A stretch of DNA of 64,000 nt, from positions 2,774,026-2,838,025 of the forward strand of contig LNAC01000137.1 in the NCBI GenBank assembly GCA_002007465.1. The letters are read 5' to 3'. The notes under the pieces were generated by a model. It did no database searches. It worked only from the letters and a program-made list of their open reading frames with translations, and was not told the origin of the DNA. The DNA is from Ailurus styani (lineage: Eukaryota; Chordata; Mammalia; Carnivora; Ailuridae). Made by a program: the position numbers and the translations under genes. Every line of letters begins with the position of its first letter. The stretch's first letter is position 1. This document shows positions 1 to 11,405 of this stretch, in pieces.

Positions 1-345
1 CGTTGATCTTCGTTGATCTTTCTAGGTTGTGAGTTTTGCAGTCCAACCCTTGTAGGTGGTACAGAAAAAAAGATTTAAGATACACAGGTATTTTCTCCAT
101 CTTTGCTCAAATATCACTTCATCAGAGACTGTTGCTCACCATCCCTGCCCCATAGGGTAGCTGCTGCATTTGCATCTGTGTAATTTTGTCATTGTCTGCA
201 TATGTTTCATGAGTCTTCCGTGCTGGGGTGCAGCTCTGTGAGATGGAAGCGGTGCCTGCTGTGCCCACCTCTTCTCTCCAAGACCTCCCAAAGCAGGCAG
301 TTGGTGATCTGCTGATGCCTGACCATGTGATATTTTGTTTCTCAG
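1..345 (+). other. KIAA1549L: intron upstream of first visible KIAA1549L exon
   Basis: No exon is recognisable here. It ends in a good 3' splice site, a T-rich run followed by 'ctcag' at 341-345. The reading frame of the following exon stays open back to an ATG at 228, but the residues before 346 look like translated intron and the acceptor fits the gene's phase-1 pattern, so I place the exon start at 346. The first exon with the signal peptide must lie upstream. Confidence 0.6.
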
Positions 346-2874
346 GAATAGACAATCTACAGATAACAGTCAGCCCGACCCCAGAGTCATTTCCTCATGG
401 GAAAGCATTATCGATTTCACCAACATGGCCTTTCTCAGAAGTCCAGTCTTCCTCAGCAGTGGCCAGAATCCAGAATGGGCTGGGACCGTCCCCTGACAAC
501 ACGAGCATGCAGCAGTTCCCCCGAACACCTCCGCCCAAGACACACCGCAGAGCAAGGGCTCACGGGGACTTCTCTTCCTCCCCTTACCAAGGAAGTGGCC
601 ATAGCGCCTTCCTCGAGCCTTCCAAGGATTCCACGGAGTCTGTGGTCGAGCCGAGACCTCAAGGGGGAAAAGACGCAGCCTCTGTGTCAGGTTTGCCTCA
701 CACCAGCATGCTCCCCTCATTGTCCACGATCCCATCTCAGCCAATATGGGTAGGGACTCCTTCTATTTCAACACAACTTTCCCCAAGATCAGACATGCTC
801 CCGTTTCTCCCTCCACCTTCATCCTCTTCATTGGCTCCTGACTTACCTCATTCCACCATCTTTTCTAAACCAGCCAAACGACCCACCCAAGTGCCTTTCT
901 TCCCCCAAACAGCTCCCCCTGGCTCCTCTTCAAGTCAGAGCATAGCCAATTCCCCAAATCCATTCACTGGTGAAATGAACCACACTCCATCCAGAAATGC
1001 CGAGGATTTGATAGGCACCCTTTATCTAGGTTTTTCTGGATCCTCAACCAGGCAAGGGTCCGAGCTGCCCCCCACAGCAGGTCCTCATTCCGCAGGCTCC
1101 CAAACACCTGAGTTTTTGAGCTCCGTGGCAGAACTGGCCCATCTGCCTCCCCCTCCCCTAGGGCCTGGAAGTTTCCCTCGGCTTCTAGATGGACCGCCCT
1201 CACAGTCAGCGGTGGAAGGGGCTTCAAGTCCTACATCCACCCACCCCGTGGAAGCTGGGGTGGCCGAGGGCGTGCACAGTGGACTGTCTTTGTCGACTTC
1301 TAAGAGTGCAGCAGCTGCCACAATGACCCAGGAGGCTGTGTCTTCGCTTTCCCAGACTGCAAGATCGGGGGCAGTGGAAACGACCAGCAGAAAGCTAGCC
1401 CCTGCTACTGCAAATGACCCCACTCATCCACTGGGTTTGTCGGCAGCTCCAGAGAATTCCGAAGGGCCCGTCCTTTCGGCAGAACACACGGCTTCCTCCG
1501 TGGTGCCTTCTCCTCTGCCTCTCCCCACTGCCAGCAGAGGGCAAGCTATCCTTTCTGGGGCATGGAACAGCACAGCGGCTGACTCTCCCTCGGCGCCCAC
1601 TTTCCCCCAGCTGGCACAGAAGCAGGCTTCTCCATCCACCGCGCCCCAGATGCCAGCTCCCCAAGAAGAGGGCACCGACGGGTCCCCTCCTACCGCAGCT
1701 GCAGACTTCCCCCACTCAAGCAAATCTCCCGATCTTCTTACTGCGACTTGGGCCTTTCCCCTGCAGGAAAAAGAGAGTGTGGCAGCTGTTTTAAAGAAAA
1801 ACGAAAAGGCAAATTTGACAGTTGCTCTCCAGACCCTTCCAAGTAAAGACATTCCAAGTCTTCACACTGTAAATGGGTTCCCCTCTGATTCCAGCACAGA
1901 TCATATTTCATCTTTTCTCACTGCAACACCAAGAACAAACCTCCCGTCAGAATTAGCGCTCCCTTCCCTGCCGTCCGTACGAGGCCCCCAGACTATTTCC
2001 CCATCCCCCAGCTCCTCCGGCGTCCACCCAGAGGCTCATGCAGCTGCGGAAAGCCTCTCTGAGTCGCCAGTCTCAACTTCCCAACAGGTGACAGCATTTC
2101 CCTCCTCCGCTGAGGTCTGTGATTTCTCAACAATGAGACGTGTGAAAAAGCCAGCAACCACAGATGTTTTCTGGAGTTCTCTTCCCACAGAAACTGGATC
2201 CCTCTCCATACAGCCAATGAGATCTGGCTTGCAGCAGCAGACAAATTATGATTTAAATGGGCACACAATTCACTCCACCAGTTGGGAAACTCATTCAGCT
2301 TCAACTCCTCCTCCCAGTGGGTCAACTTCAGCTTCCAGAACAATAAAATCCTGGGATTTCAGAGCTACTGCTGGGCCGTTAGTGACAGCAGAAGGCTTCA
2401 ACATTCAGCCTCCAGCCCTTCGTACAAGCACCAACCAGCCCACTCAAGAGTCAGAGGTTACCGTGGTTGGAAACCACACGGACGTCGTGTCCATAACCGG
2501 TAACTATTCCAGAGACTTCCAAACAGCTGAGGTAGAAGAGGACCCACCCGCAAGCCAACACGCTGCATCTCATCCCCATCTCCAGCTGCCTGGGCATCCA
2601 ACCCATGCTCCTTTGCCAGCCTCTCCAAGGCCGACTTCCACAGCCCGCTTCTACAAAGTGCTTTCAGATGGAATGCATATGAGTCTCTCCATTTCCAGTG
2701 ACGTCTCTCCATCTCCTGTGATGAGCGCTTCTCCACCATTGCAGAGTCCCTGGAGATACCGCACAACGGCTGAATCTCCTCCTGTACCAACCAGGGCCAG
2801 GCTCAGGACCCCGTCTCAAGTGCTGCTGGCTTCTCGGGGCTCCGACAAACGGACAGGTGCAGCCACTCGTGCAG
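346..2874 (+). CDS. KIAA1549L: KIAA1549L large exon: mucin-like Ser/Thr/Pro-rich ectodomain
   Basis: This exon of about 843 codons is open throughout and begins in phase 1 (the first two bases finish a split Gly codon). It encodes a low-complexity extracellular stretch dominated by Ser, Thr, Pro and Ala, with scattered Asn-X-Ser/Thr sequons, as expected of a heavily O-glycosylated mucin-like region. No folded domain is visible in it. The identity comes from the downstream exons, which join it in frame. The 3' boundary is uncertain: I prefer the donor cag|gtagtt after 2874, but acag|gtgcag after 2856 and cccg|gtaacc after 2889 give the same phase and would shorten or lengthen the protein by 6 or 5 residues. 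The ORF itself runs on to a stop at 2964-2966, which belongs to the intron. Function of the region is unknown; the mucin reading is inference from composition. Confidence 0.9.
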
Positions 2875-3047
2875 GTAGTTGGTTTCCCGGTAACCCCAAA
2901 ATAGTTAGGACTGCTTCTGTGGACAAAGGACCTTCAAGTTCAACACAGACACCCGGCTTTGCTTAGAAGGAGCAGAAACACACTTTGAGGATGATGAACA
3001 AGTTAGCAGCCCCCCAAAGTCCTGTCCTTTATCCTCTGTTGACTTGA

Positions 3048-3570
3048 GTTTTTTGAGAGTACAGTCAGTCTCCAGCTTACAAGGGTTTGACTTACAGTTT
3101 CTCAGCTTACAATGGCACAAAAGTCATAGGCATTCAGTAGAAACCACACTTCGAATTTTGAGTTTGGCTCTTTTCCCAGGGTAGCGATAAGTTGGTATGA
3201 TCCTCTCTGGTGGTCCTAGGCAGGGCAGTGAGGCACAGCCCCCAGCGGGCCATGCGACCACGAAGGTCAACAATGATACGATTACAACCATCTCATACCC
3301 GCATCACTATTCCTTCACTTTCAGTACAGCATTCAACAAATTACATGAGATATTCAGCACTTTATTATAAGATAGGCTTGTGTCAGATTTTGAGCAACTG
3401 TAGGCTAAGGTAAGTATTATGAGCATGGTTAAGGTGCGCTAGGCTAAGCCATGATGTTTGGTAGCTTCGGTTTATTACATGCCTTTTTGATTTATGATAT
3501 TTTCAACTTATGATGGGTTTATTAGGACAGAGCCCCATCGTAAGGTGAGGAAGATCTCTATTCAGAATTG
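3048..3570. mobile_element. old DNA-transposon-like repeat (Tigger-type, family name unsure)
   Basis: The block contains the familiar 'acttac.atgggttta..ggac' text at its right end and a diverged inverted counterpart ('ccagcttacaagggttt') at its left end, as in nonautonomous Tigger-like elements. It contains 'attcagtagaaaccacacttcgaatttt' type sequence known from a common mammalian DNA transposon. I am unsure of the exact family. It sits in the intron between the two mucin-like exons. Confidence 0.5.
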
Positions 3571-3787
3571 AAGCATCCTTATTGCCAACTATAGGTTTCC
3601 GTAAGGGGCATTCTCACTGTGGGTAATTGACTTAAGAGCTTAGAGCTGTTTTGGGTAAATTCCAGAGCACAGAGACTTTTCATGCCAGCAAACCCGTAAG
3701 TTCCATCCATCCATCCATCCATCACCACAGCAAGTGACTCGCGCCCTGTGGACCAATGACAGACTTTGCTTTTTTCCCTCTTCACAG

Positions 3788-4396
3788 CGGACCCCTCAGT
3801 GCCGTCCGGGGCAGAACCAACAGCAGCCGCCGCCGCCGCAGCAGCCACGTCATTCCTGGGGAAATCAAGTCCACGAGCGCTGTCTGCAGCCCTGGTCGCC
3901 AAGGGCCCTGGTAGCAGCCCTTCAGCCGCAGCCTCAGGATCAGTCAAGAGCAGCTGGACCGCGGCTCTAGCTAAAAACGCCACAAACAACACAGAGCCTG
4001 GCCCAAAGACGACAGTGGGGGCGGTGCATCCGGCCTTCTCCTTCACACCAACCTACATGTTTTCCAGAGCAGCTCACACAGCCATGCAAGGGAACACAGG
4101 CACCGCCTCTGGCCTGCTGTCCACAACACACCTCCCCAGGAAACCACAAGCCATGCACACAGGCCTCCCAAACCCCACCAACCCGGATGTGCCCCGGGCA
4201 GCCACCGGCCGCCCGCTGACCCTCACAGCAGGCTTGACGTCCGTCACCGCACCCATGAGGGCCACCCGCTTGCCGCCTGCGCCAGTGGGAAATACAGATG
4301 CCGCTCTTCCCGCCGCGTCCACTGCCATAGTCACCACCGGCAAGATGGTGTCCAACCTGGAGTGTCAGATGTCCAGTAAGCTCCTGGTGAAGACAG
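3788..4396 (+). CDS. KIAA1549L: KIAA1549L exon: second mucin-like exon ending at start of repeat modules
   Basis: The acceptor is a pyrimidine tract ending in 'ttcacag' at 3781-3787, and the donor is acag|gtgagg after 4396. The exon is 609 nt, phase 1 on both sides, so it is symmetric and could be skipped without a frameshift. It continues the Ser/Thr/Ala/Pro-rich ectodomain, with an eight-residue polyalanine run (GCN codons, about 3827-3850) near its start. The last residues (LECQMSSKLLVKT) read into the first folded repeat, and match the KIAA1549 family just before the SEA-like region. ATCC repeats lie in the preceding intron at 3703-3724. Confidence 0.92.
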
Positions 4397-4484
4397 GTGA
4401 GGGTCCACTGTCCTGATGGTACTTGAAAGCAGCAAGCACGTCCTGGTCTCAGAGACAGCAGAATTATTTGATTTCGTTGTGATG

Positions 4485-4712
4485 AGTGGTTCTCAACCAG
4501 GGAGAGTTTGGCTCCTTCTCCCCCAGAAGGCATTGGGCCATGTCTGGAGACGTGTTAGGGTGTCTGGGACGTGGAGGGGAGGGAGGGTGCTGCTGGCATG
4601 GAATGAGACAGAGACCAGGATGCTGCTAAACACCCCACAGGGCACAGGACGGCCCTACGGCAAATGATAATCCAGCCCCAAATGTCACAGCGCTGAGGTT
4701 GAGAACCTCTGG
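4485..4712 (+). mobile_element. MER5A-like hAT-Charlie element
   Basis: The segment opens with 'agtggttctcaaccaggg' and closes with 'gaggttgagaacctctgg', the terminal inverted repeats of MER5A. The interior 'aatgtctggagacgt', 'ccaggatgctgctaaaca' and 'cccaaatgtca' also fits the family. It is a nonautonomous hAT relic in the intron just after the second mucin-like exon. Confidence 0.85.
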
Positions 4713-5629
4713 TCCATATCCTAAGTGACAGAGGAGAGGGGGAGCTTTATGGGGCATGGAGTCTAGTCCCAAGATCAGTCCTGATATCAGAGGTCCCTGG
4801 GGAAACCACTTCTATCAGGGAGTCTGAGAAAATGGACATGTAGCAAGTTTTGCCTGCAGAACAAATCAGGGATGTCTCGCATAAATGAATGAACTGGTTA
4901 GTAAAATAGCACATCTTGGAAGCACTACAGAATTCAGAAAGGCTTTTGCTAGGTATTTTGTCAGTCAGCAGATAGTAAAAGTACAGCTGCGTGATGAGGG
5001 CGCCCAGGATTTCTTTTGATGTTGAAAGGGAGGCCTTGAGAAAGCTGGGTGGCGTCTGCTGTCTCGAGCCTCCACCTCCTAGTTGCAGCCAAGCAGGGCA
5101 GGAAGGCCCAGGGTGCTTTCAACAGTGTGGTAGTGTTTGCTATAAAAAGCATTAGACACATTATTTGAAAGAGCATGCCAATGCTGAATGCTCGAGTCCC
5201 GCCTTCCTCTTCACCCCACAAAGAATTAAATGAAATTATATCTTGAGACGTACCCTATTCTAAAATGGGAAATTGTGAAACTAGGCATATAGCAGAAAGT
5301 ACAGTATCGCTTTCTGTTTCTCAAGAAATTATACCATCTGGTTTTCCACTCCCCCTCCTCTGAGAGGCAGGCCACCCCAACCACCTAAATGCAGAAGTCT
5401 GGAACATTCTCTCCCCCCTTTTATGTCACCCCTCCCCCCTCCCGGTCACCCCAGCCACACCTGGTCAACCACGGTGGCCCTTCAGTTTTAATTTCCTTGA
5501 ATACCCCTTCTCTCCACCCACCACTGCCCCTTCCCTGGTTCACCCTGTCATCACCCACCTCAGTTTCTGCAACAACAACCAAATTTATCTCTCTGCCTTA
5601 GACTAGCCCCCCCCCTCCAATCTGTTCTC

Positions 5630-5960
5630 CACCCTGCAGGCAACAGAACTCTCTAAAATGAATGTCTTGCTTAAAACTGCTCACTTCCGGTAGCCCACAA
5701 GACCAAGCCTAAACATGTATACTGAGAGGCTTTGCTTCTCCCCACTGTGCCTTTGCTCTTGGTCTTCTCTCTGCTGGGAGCGGGTGGGGGCGGTCTCTCT
5801 CCCGTTGGCCTAGCTTATTCCCCGTTATCCTTCAGGACTCAGTGGAAGCTTCAGGAAATCTTCCCTGAACCCCACCCCCTTGCCCAAGTCCAGGCTGGAT
5901 GTTCCTCCTGAGGCCTCTGACAGCATCAGAGGCTTCTCTTCAAAGCACCTGCCACATTCA
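5630..5960. repeat. L2-like fragment
   Basis: Text such as 'gcctttgctcttggtcttct', 'tccttcaggactcagtgg' and 'aggaaatcttccctgaacccc' resembles the common L2 LINE 3' region in degraded form. Orientation and exact ends were not resolved. Confidence 0.5.
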
Positions 5961-6454
5961 GTCACAGGTGCCTTTTGTCCACCCTGGGTCTCCGTCGCAC
6001 TCTCTGTCCCACTTGCGGGGTGCGGGGCTGCACCTGTCCGATTCAGGGCTGTTTTAGGCTGCAGGACCGCACTCAGGGCCTGCATGTCAGTGGGCTGTCA
6101 GGGAACGCTGTTGCAGGAATTTTCTTGCATGCATTTTCTTGCAGACCCATCAGGGCCAGCCACTGCTGAACCCAGTTTTCAAAGTCAAAGGCAGCATTGG
6201 TCAGGAAGGAAGTGCAGCCAGCAAATTAGCTCTCTCTCCTCTAGAGTCACACAAATACAAGGGCCTCCCTTCTTGGGACTTGAGTGGGATCGAGAGAGCC
6301 ACTACTCCAGTCCACCACTCTCATTGGTTTGACCTCTGCTCACCAGCTTTATTCAGAACTTGCAGGAGGTGGAGGGTGGAGAGGAGAGGTGAGCTCAGTA
6401 ATGAGGGGGTCAGCTGCCTTACCCTGACTACTGTGCTTCTGTTTGGTCCCACAG

Positions 6455-6570
6455 TTCTCTTTCTGACCCAGAGGAGAGCGCAGATCAGCGAAACCTTGAA
6501 GTTCAATGTAGCCAAAGGGCTCACGCAGGCATTACGGAAGGCTTTCCACCAGAATGACGTCTCGGCTCAC
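6455..6570 (+). CDS. KIAA1549L: KIAA1549L exon: first half of SEA-like repeat 1
   Basis: The acceptor 'tttggtcccacag' ends at 6454 and the donor is ctcac|gtaagc after 6570. Phase is 1 in and 0 out. It encodes VLFLTQRRAQISETLKFNVA followed by GLTQALRKAFHQNDVSAH, a beta strand plus an amphipathic helix, and is almost identical in kind to the corresponding part of KIAA1549. The pattern 'helix ending in xAFxx' recurs in the exons at 10045 and 25118, marking it as the first of three tandem modules. Confidence 0.97.
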
Positions 6571-7308
6571 GTAAGCTCCCCACTTTTGTAATTCGACTAA
6601 GCCCTCTACATCCTCCTCTTGGACCCAGAGTACATTTAGATTGTCTTCCTCCTCTCTGGGTACCATAACCATACTTGTCAGAAGTAGCATCTTTCTTCAT
6701 TTTGGCAAAGAGCTAATATGTGGTGACTGGAGAGAAAAAGGTCAAATTTTGAGGTGGAAAATGGAGGTTAATTGCCTTATGTCTATTTTTTTTTTCCAAG
6801 CCTGGATATACTGTTTTAAACCGTCCCATTATCCCATTGTTTAGGGAAAGTATTTAACATTGTTAGTCTAATTCTCAAGAAACTGTCCATTGTTTTTCCC
6901 TTTATCTTCCTCAGCATTGTAAATGGTGATTTATTTCTGGACATTTAAAAATTACTATAAATTGAGTCCAACTTTGCTTCAATAGCCAGCAGCAGACAGG
7001 GAAATAAAACATTTTTCCCCCAAATACTTTAATGCCAAGTACTATTTAACAACTGTCAGCTGATTTCCATGGCATATCAAAGTGATGGAAGCCTTGCTTT
7101 GCACCCTTTGAGATTGATGCCAAGTTTTAAAGCCCTAAATGTGATTGGCAGTTGGTGAATGGCCCTTTTCACCACTTACAAACATCGCTCTCGCTTTTTA
7201 CCTTTGAGGCTTGTTCTGCAGCCGCATTCGGCTTCGTGGTCTTCATGACCACACCAAGGACTAAGAATGGGGTTTGGTACATAATTTATTGGTCATTGTC
7301 AATCTCTT

Positions 7309-7470
7309 TTTTGGGGAGGGGGGAGCAGAGGGAGAGGGAGAGAATTTCAAGCAGACTCCGTGCTGAGCATGGAGCCCAACACAGGGCTTGATCCCACAAC
7401 CCTGAGATCATGACCTGAGCTGAATCCAACAGTCAGATGCTCAACTGACTGAGCCCCCGAGGCGTCCCTG
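7309..7470 (-). mobile_element. CanSINE, antisense
   Basis: Reading the minus strand, it begins 'gggacgcctcgggggctcag' and continues through 'cagctcaggtcatgatctca' to a CT-rich end. The tail side abuts the GAAA microsatellite to the right only through unrelated sequence. The tRNA-Lys-derived head identifies a carnivore SINE. Confidence 0.85.
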
Positions 7471-7493
7471 TCAATCCCTTTTACATAATTCAG

Positions 7494-7497
7494 AGAA

Positions 7498-7568
<71 letters not shown>
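7494..7568 (+). repeat. (GAAA)n microsatellite
   Basis: About 18 nearly perfect GAAA units, followed by a short GGCA run. It lies in the intron between repeat-module exons. Confidence 0.97.
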
Positions 7569-8676
7569 GCAGGCAGGCATTTCATGGAAAGAATCTGTGG
7601 TTTCTACACCAGAAACTACTTGAAAGTTGAAAATGTGAGTATTTCTGTTTGGCCACCCGACATATAATTTTCACCAAACTTCAGTCATTTGCAAACTACC
7701 TTCAGTGTTTATCTTATTATGCATCTCATTGCAGACTACTGTGACAATTATTTATGAATTCATTTTTTTAAAAATCAGCCCATTTTTAAAAAAACATTTG
7801 AAAGGATGTTTGGTATTACCACCATGAGTGGAAATCAGGATCATTTGCCACAAATAAAAGGTAATCATAGAAATGAGAATAATGGTAAACGCAAGCGAGA
7901 CAGTGTTGCTTCAGGAATTCTCTAAGGCTGATGTCCCTGGTGTCTTTTTGTTTAAACATATGATTAGCCAGCATTAGAGAGGTACTAAAAATAAATAATT
8001 CCCAAACTGAGACTTGCTCCTGAAGATCATTAGGATTGGGGCGAGAGTCACTTTCTTAGCCACTTTCTTAGTCACTTCCTCTCAAATAAAAAAATAAATC
8101 TTTAAAAAAAAAGACACTAAAAGAGCAAAACAAAATAAGAATAAAACCTAAAGCCTCAACATCTTCCAGTTGGGTCAGAAAGAACTCAGTGATCAGTGTC
8201 TCTTAGGACTCAGTTTTAAGAGAGACTCTCCTTAGCGCCTCCGCATGCTCACCCAGGTCCTGAACCAACTTACAAGCCAGGAATGGAGTGAAGTCTGAAC
8301 AGTTCTTCTCTTAGCTTTTAGAAAGAGAAATTCACCTCATTTACTATCTAACCCCTGTCCTGAAGAACCTCCCACTTCATCTATCATTTCTGACTTTTAA
8401 TTTTCATAAATGATGAGAACTCTAAGAAAGCTGTTTTTGCCAGCATTTCATCTCTGGAAATCTCTCTTGCCCGCTGTCTCCTCTCTGCCTTCTTGGGTGA
8501 CCGTCAGTGCTCACAGGATTATACTGAGGTATTTAAAGAATCAAGGAAACCCCCACAGATTTAATTCGATTCCATGTAGGTTGGAAATAAATTGCATTTT
8601 GTTGTATTGTGGTATTTTGAGACTTGCCAGTCCACATATGCTTTATAGGATTATAATATTTGGGTTTTTTTTTTAA

Positions 8677-8855
8677 AGATTGTATTTATTTATTTGTCAG
8701 AGAGAGAGAGCACAAGCAGGCAGAGAGGCAGGCAGAGAGAAAAGCAGACTCTCGGCTGAGCAAGGAGCCCGATGCGAGACTCTATCCCAGGACCCTGGGA
8801 TCATGATCTGAGCTGAAGGCAGCTGCTTAACCAACTGAGCCACCCAGGCATCCCT
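8677..8855 (-). mobile_element. CanSINE, antisense
   Basis: The left side shows the reverse complement of the A-rich tail ('aaagattgtatttatttattt'), then AG-rich sequence, then 'gggatcatgatctgagctga' and 'aactgagccacccaggcatc'. It ends about 140 bp before the acceptor of the exon at 8997. Confidence 0.92.
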
Positions 8856-8996
8856 GATTATTAGAATATTTGTTGACTAAGAACAACTTATTCCCCAGCT
8901 ATGCTAAATAACAGTTGTGGTTCTAAGAAATACCAAGAAGAACTTAAAGTACTGTGGAAATTAACACTGAGTCCTGTGGGTCTGTTTGTTTTGTAG

Positions 8997-9216
8997 GTGG
9001 ACATTTTGGAACATTCTCATAATGTCACCGTTGGTTATTATGCTACCAGAGGGAGGCTGGTGTACTTGCCTGCTGTGGTGATCGAAATGCTGGGTGTTTA
9101 CGGGGTCAGCAACGTCACTGCAGATCTGAAGCAACATACCCCAAACCTGCAGTCAGTGGCAGTCCTTGCCTCCCCATGGAATCCGCAGCCTGCAGGCTAC
9201 TTCCAGCTGAGAACAG
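8997..9216 (+). CDS. KIAA1549L: KIAA1549L exon: second half of SEA-like repeat 1, GC donor
   Basis: The acceptor is 'tgtttgttttgtag' ending at 8996. The exon encodes VDILEHSHNVTVGYYATRGR and onward through the strand-turn-helix text LVYLPAVVIEMLGVYG to GYFQLRT. Sequons HNVT and SNVT suggest a glycosylated luminal or extracellular location. Phase is 0 in and 1 out. The 5' splice site is noncanonical: aacag|gcaagt at 9217, a GC donor with otherwise perfect consensus. The only nearby GT (9221) would give a frameshift into the next exon, so GC is required by the protein. Family members read continuously across this junction. Confidence 0.96.
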
Positions 9217-9222
9217 GCAAGT
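9217..9222 (+). promoter_or_regulatory. KIAA1549L: noncanonical GC 5' splice site
   Basis: Sequence is ag|gcaagt. Splicing here to the acceptor ending at 10044 restores a Val codon split 1+2 and keeps the KIAA1549-family frame. GC donors of this strong consensus are used by the major spliceosome. Confidence 0.9.
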
Positions 9223-10044
9223 ACCTCAGAAAGAAAGCGTTCCTGTCCATTCCGGGATCAGGGGCAGTATCAAGAGGACACCTGTTTAAACACTCCAGTA
9301 CTAGCTGCTCTGTCATTTCTTAAAGCCCCATATACCTTCCTCAAAGGGCCCTGCTAATGATCTGTCCAAATTCCCTGCACATAAACGTAAACTTCCCAAC
9401 CCTGGATTTATTAGAAATAGCCCTCCGTGGGAGCCTTCCTTCTCAATTTATATAAGTAGTACTTTATGAGCAGCAAGCACTATATTTTTAATCCTTTTCT
9501 GTATTACCTGTGGATACCAGGAAGAGCTGAATGTCCATAAAATCTATGCTTTGGCGCAACACGCTCCAAATGCCCCTGAATCAGAGTCTCTGAGCTTAGG
9601 CCTTGGAATCTTCCTCTTAAGCTCCTTCATGATTCCGATCAGGTGATTGGTAAACCACAAGTGTGGGGAAACCATTGAAATCGAAACACTTGTTCAACTT
9701 AGTGATGCAGAGCAATTGACTTTCCCCCCTCCAAAGGAATAGAAGGCGTGATCTCTCCTTGATTGTTTTTTTATCATTCTTGGAGCCGATGTCTGCATAG
9801 TCTAACCAAATGATCATAACATCTTTTCCATTAGGGGGAACCTTAGGTTTGATCATGCTTTTAATTCTTCTCTATTATAAGTCATTTTAAGGCCCACTTC
9901 CAACACTACAGCCAACCTCGTCAGTCCTTACTTGCCTGATTTCTCAGATGTAAAATCGGGCTGTCTTATTTGATGACTGCTGTCAAGTCCATGGGCCTAA
10001 GACACACAACTCTGGTGAGTGCTGATTCATTACTCTCGTTCTAG

Positions 10045-10178
10045 TGCTGCAGTTCGTGAGCCAGTCCGACAATATCCAGTCCTGCAAGTTTGCTCAGACG
10101 ATGGAACAGAGGCTGCAGAAGGCCTTCCAGGATGCTGAGAGGAAAGTCCTGAATACCAAAAGCAACCTGACCATTCAG
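10045..10178 (+). CDS. KIAA1549L: KIAA1549L exon: first half of SEA-like repeat 2
   Basis: The acceptor is 'actctcgttctag' ending at 10044 and the donor is ttcag|gtaagg after 10178. Phase is 1 in, 0 out, as for the first exon of the other two modules. It encodes VLQFVSQSDNIQSCKFAQTM followed by EQRLQKAFQDAERKVL and a NLTIQ strand (with an N-glycosylation sequon). The MEQRL motif is repeated in the exon at 25118. Confidence 0.97.
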
Positions 10179-10525
10179 GTAAGGAGGAAGGCGCTTCAAC
10201 TGTGTAGTTGACAGAGGCCAAGCGTAATGCGAATGTTGGCAAGAGGTGACTCGGTCTCCTGTTTCAAAGCTGCCTGGTGTAAATGTAACTTTGTACTTAG
10301 GGCAGGTGATGTAGCCAGGAGGAGGTACCAGTCTGGGGCCCCTGAGACCAGGCAGCCCCAGTACTGATAAGGAAGTCTGAGGTATGGCCATGACAGAAGG
10401 ATGCTGTTTTGCTCTATACCCGCTATGGTTTGGGATTTTATATTTATTTTCCCAGGTGAAGCTTCTTCGAGCCCTCCCAATACATTTGCTATTTTGTTTT
10501 GTTTTGTATTGTTTGTTCGTTTGTT

Positions 10526-10710
10526 TAGATAGAGAGTGTGGGCACACATGAGTCAGGAAAAGGGGCAGAGGGAGTGGGAGAGAGAATCCCAAGCAGGCTC
10601 CATTTCCATTGCAGAGCTGGACATGGGGCTCAATCTCATGACCCTGAGATCATGACCTGAGCCAAAATCAAGAGTCAGACGTTTAACTGACTGAGCCACC
10701 CAGATGCCCC
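10526..10710 (-). mobile_element. CanSINE, antisense
   Basis: It reads on the minus strand as 'ggggcatctgggtggctcag', then 'gctcaggtcatgatctcagg', then a CT-rich stretch. The body is somewhat diverged, suggesting an older copy. Confidence 0.9.
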
Positions 10711-10914
10711 AATATATTTACTCTTTTAAAAATTGAACTAGATATACCATATAAGATATAGTCTCATAAAATGAATCAAATGTCTCATAAAATGAGTTGA
10801 TTCTAAAGAGCTAATGCATAAAGATTTGTCTATCCTGTGATTTGTTTTGAGTTATTTTCCAGACATCCATATGAACAGTCACCTTAGTTTAAACAAACAC
10901 ACACACACATTTTA

Positions 10915-11120
10915 TATTTGGGGCTCACCATATGCCAGGACTGTGCTAGGTGATTTAGAAATATTTTGCTGCATAAAACTCAAGACATCCTTCTGAAGTA
11001 TTATTACCACCATTTCACAGAAGACAGAACTAAGAAACTTTCAGAAAGTCACACAGTTGGTAAAGAAGGAAACAAGGACTTAAGTCAAAACTCATAATCT
11101 TATCCACTGTGCTATGCTAT
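10915..11120 (-). repeat. MIR, antisense
   Basis: It contains 'catatgccaggactgtgcta', 'ccatttcacagaagacagaa' and 'agtcacacagttggtaa', the antisense reading of a MIR core. A short (CA)n run precedes it. Confidence 0.75.
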
Positions 11121-11275
11121 GGAACTTCTAGCAGAACACATGAATTTTTCCCGGGAAAATCCCACTCCTGATATACTATATTTCAGTTTCCTGGACTTAC
11201 AGCGAACATGCCACCAAAAGCTTTTCTCAGACCCACTTTTTTGCAGTTATGTAACTAACATCCTACTAAAGACAG

Positions 11276-11405
11276 ATTTTTTTTTTGAAGTAAACTCCAC
11301 ACTCAACATGGAGCCCAGTATAGGACTTGAACTCAACCCTGAGATCAACACCTGAGCGAGATCAAGAGTCAGACACTCAATTGACTGAGCCACCCAGGCG
11401 CCCTG
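11276..11405 (-). mobile_element. CanSINE fragment, antisense
   Basis: A shortened antisense copy: 'catggagcccagtataggac', 'ctgagatcaacacctgagcg' and 'actgagccacccaggcgccc'. It lacks the long CT-rich region. Confidence 0.85.

Noticed and set aside
228..345. ATG-led extension upstream of the first visible exon
   Set aside because: The frame is open, but 'tttgtttctcag' at 341-345 is a good acceptor, phase 1 fits the gene, and the residues before it look like translated intron. Kept only as a possible alternative start.
2875..2966. Tail of the long open frame to its stop
   Set aside because: The frame joins KIAA1549L downstream exons only if a donor before this tail is used, and the tail matches nothing.
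7494..7568. CRISPR-like or regulatory repeat array
   Set aside because: It is a simple GAAA microsatellite in a vertebrate intron.
9221..9226. GT donor (caa|gtacct) instead of the GC donor
   Set aside because: It gives a frameshift into the exon at 10045 and destroys the family match.
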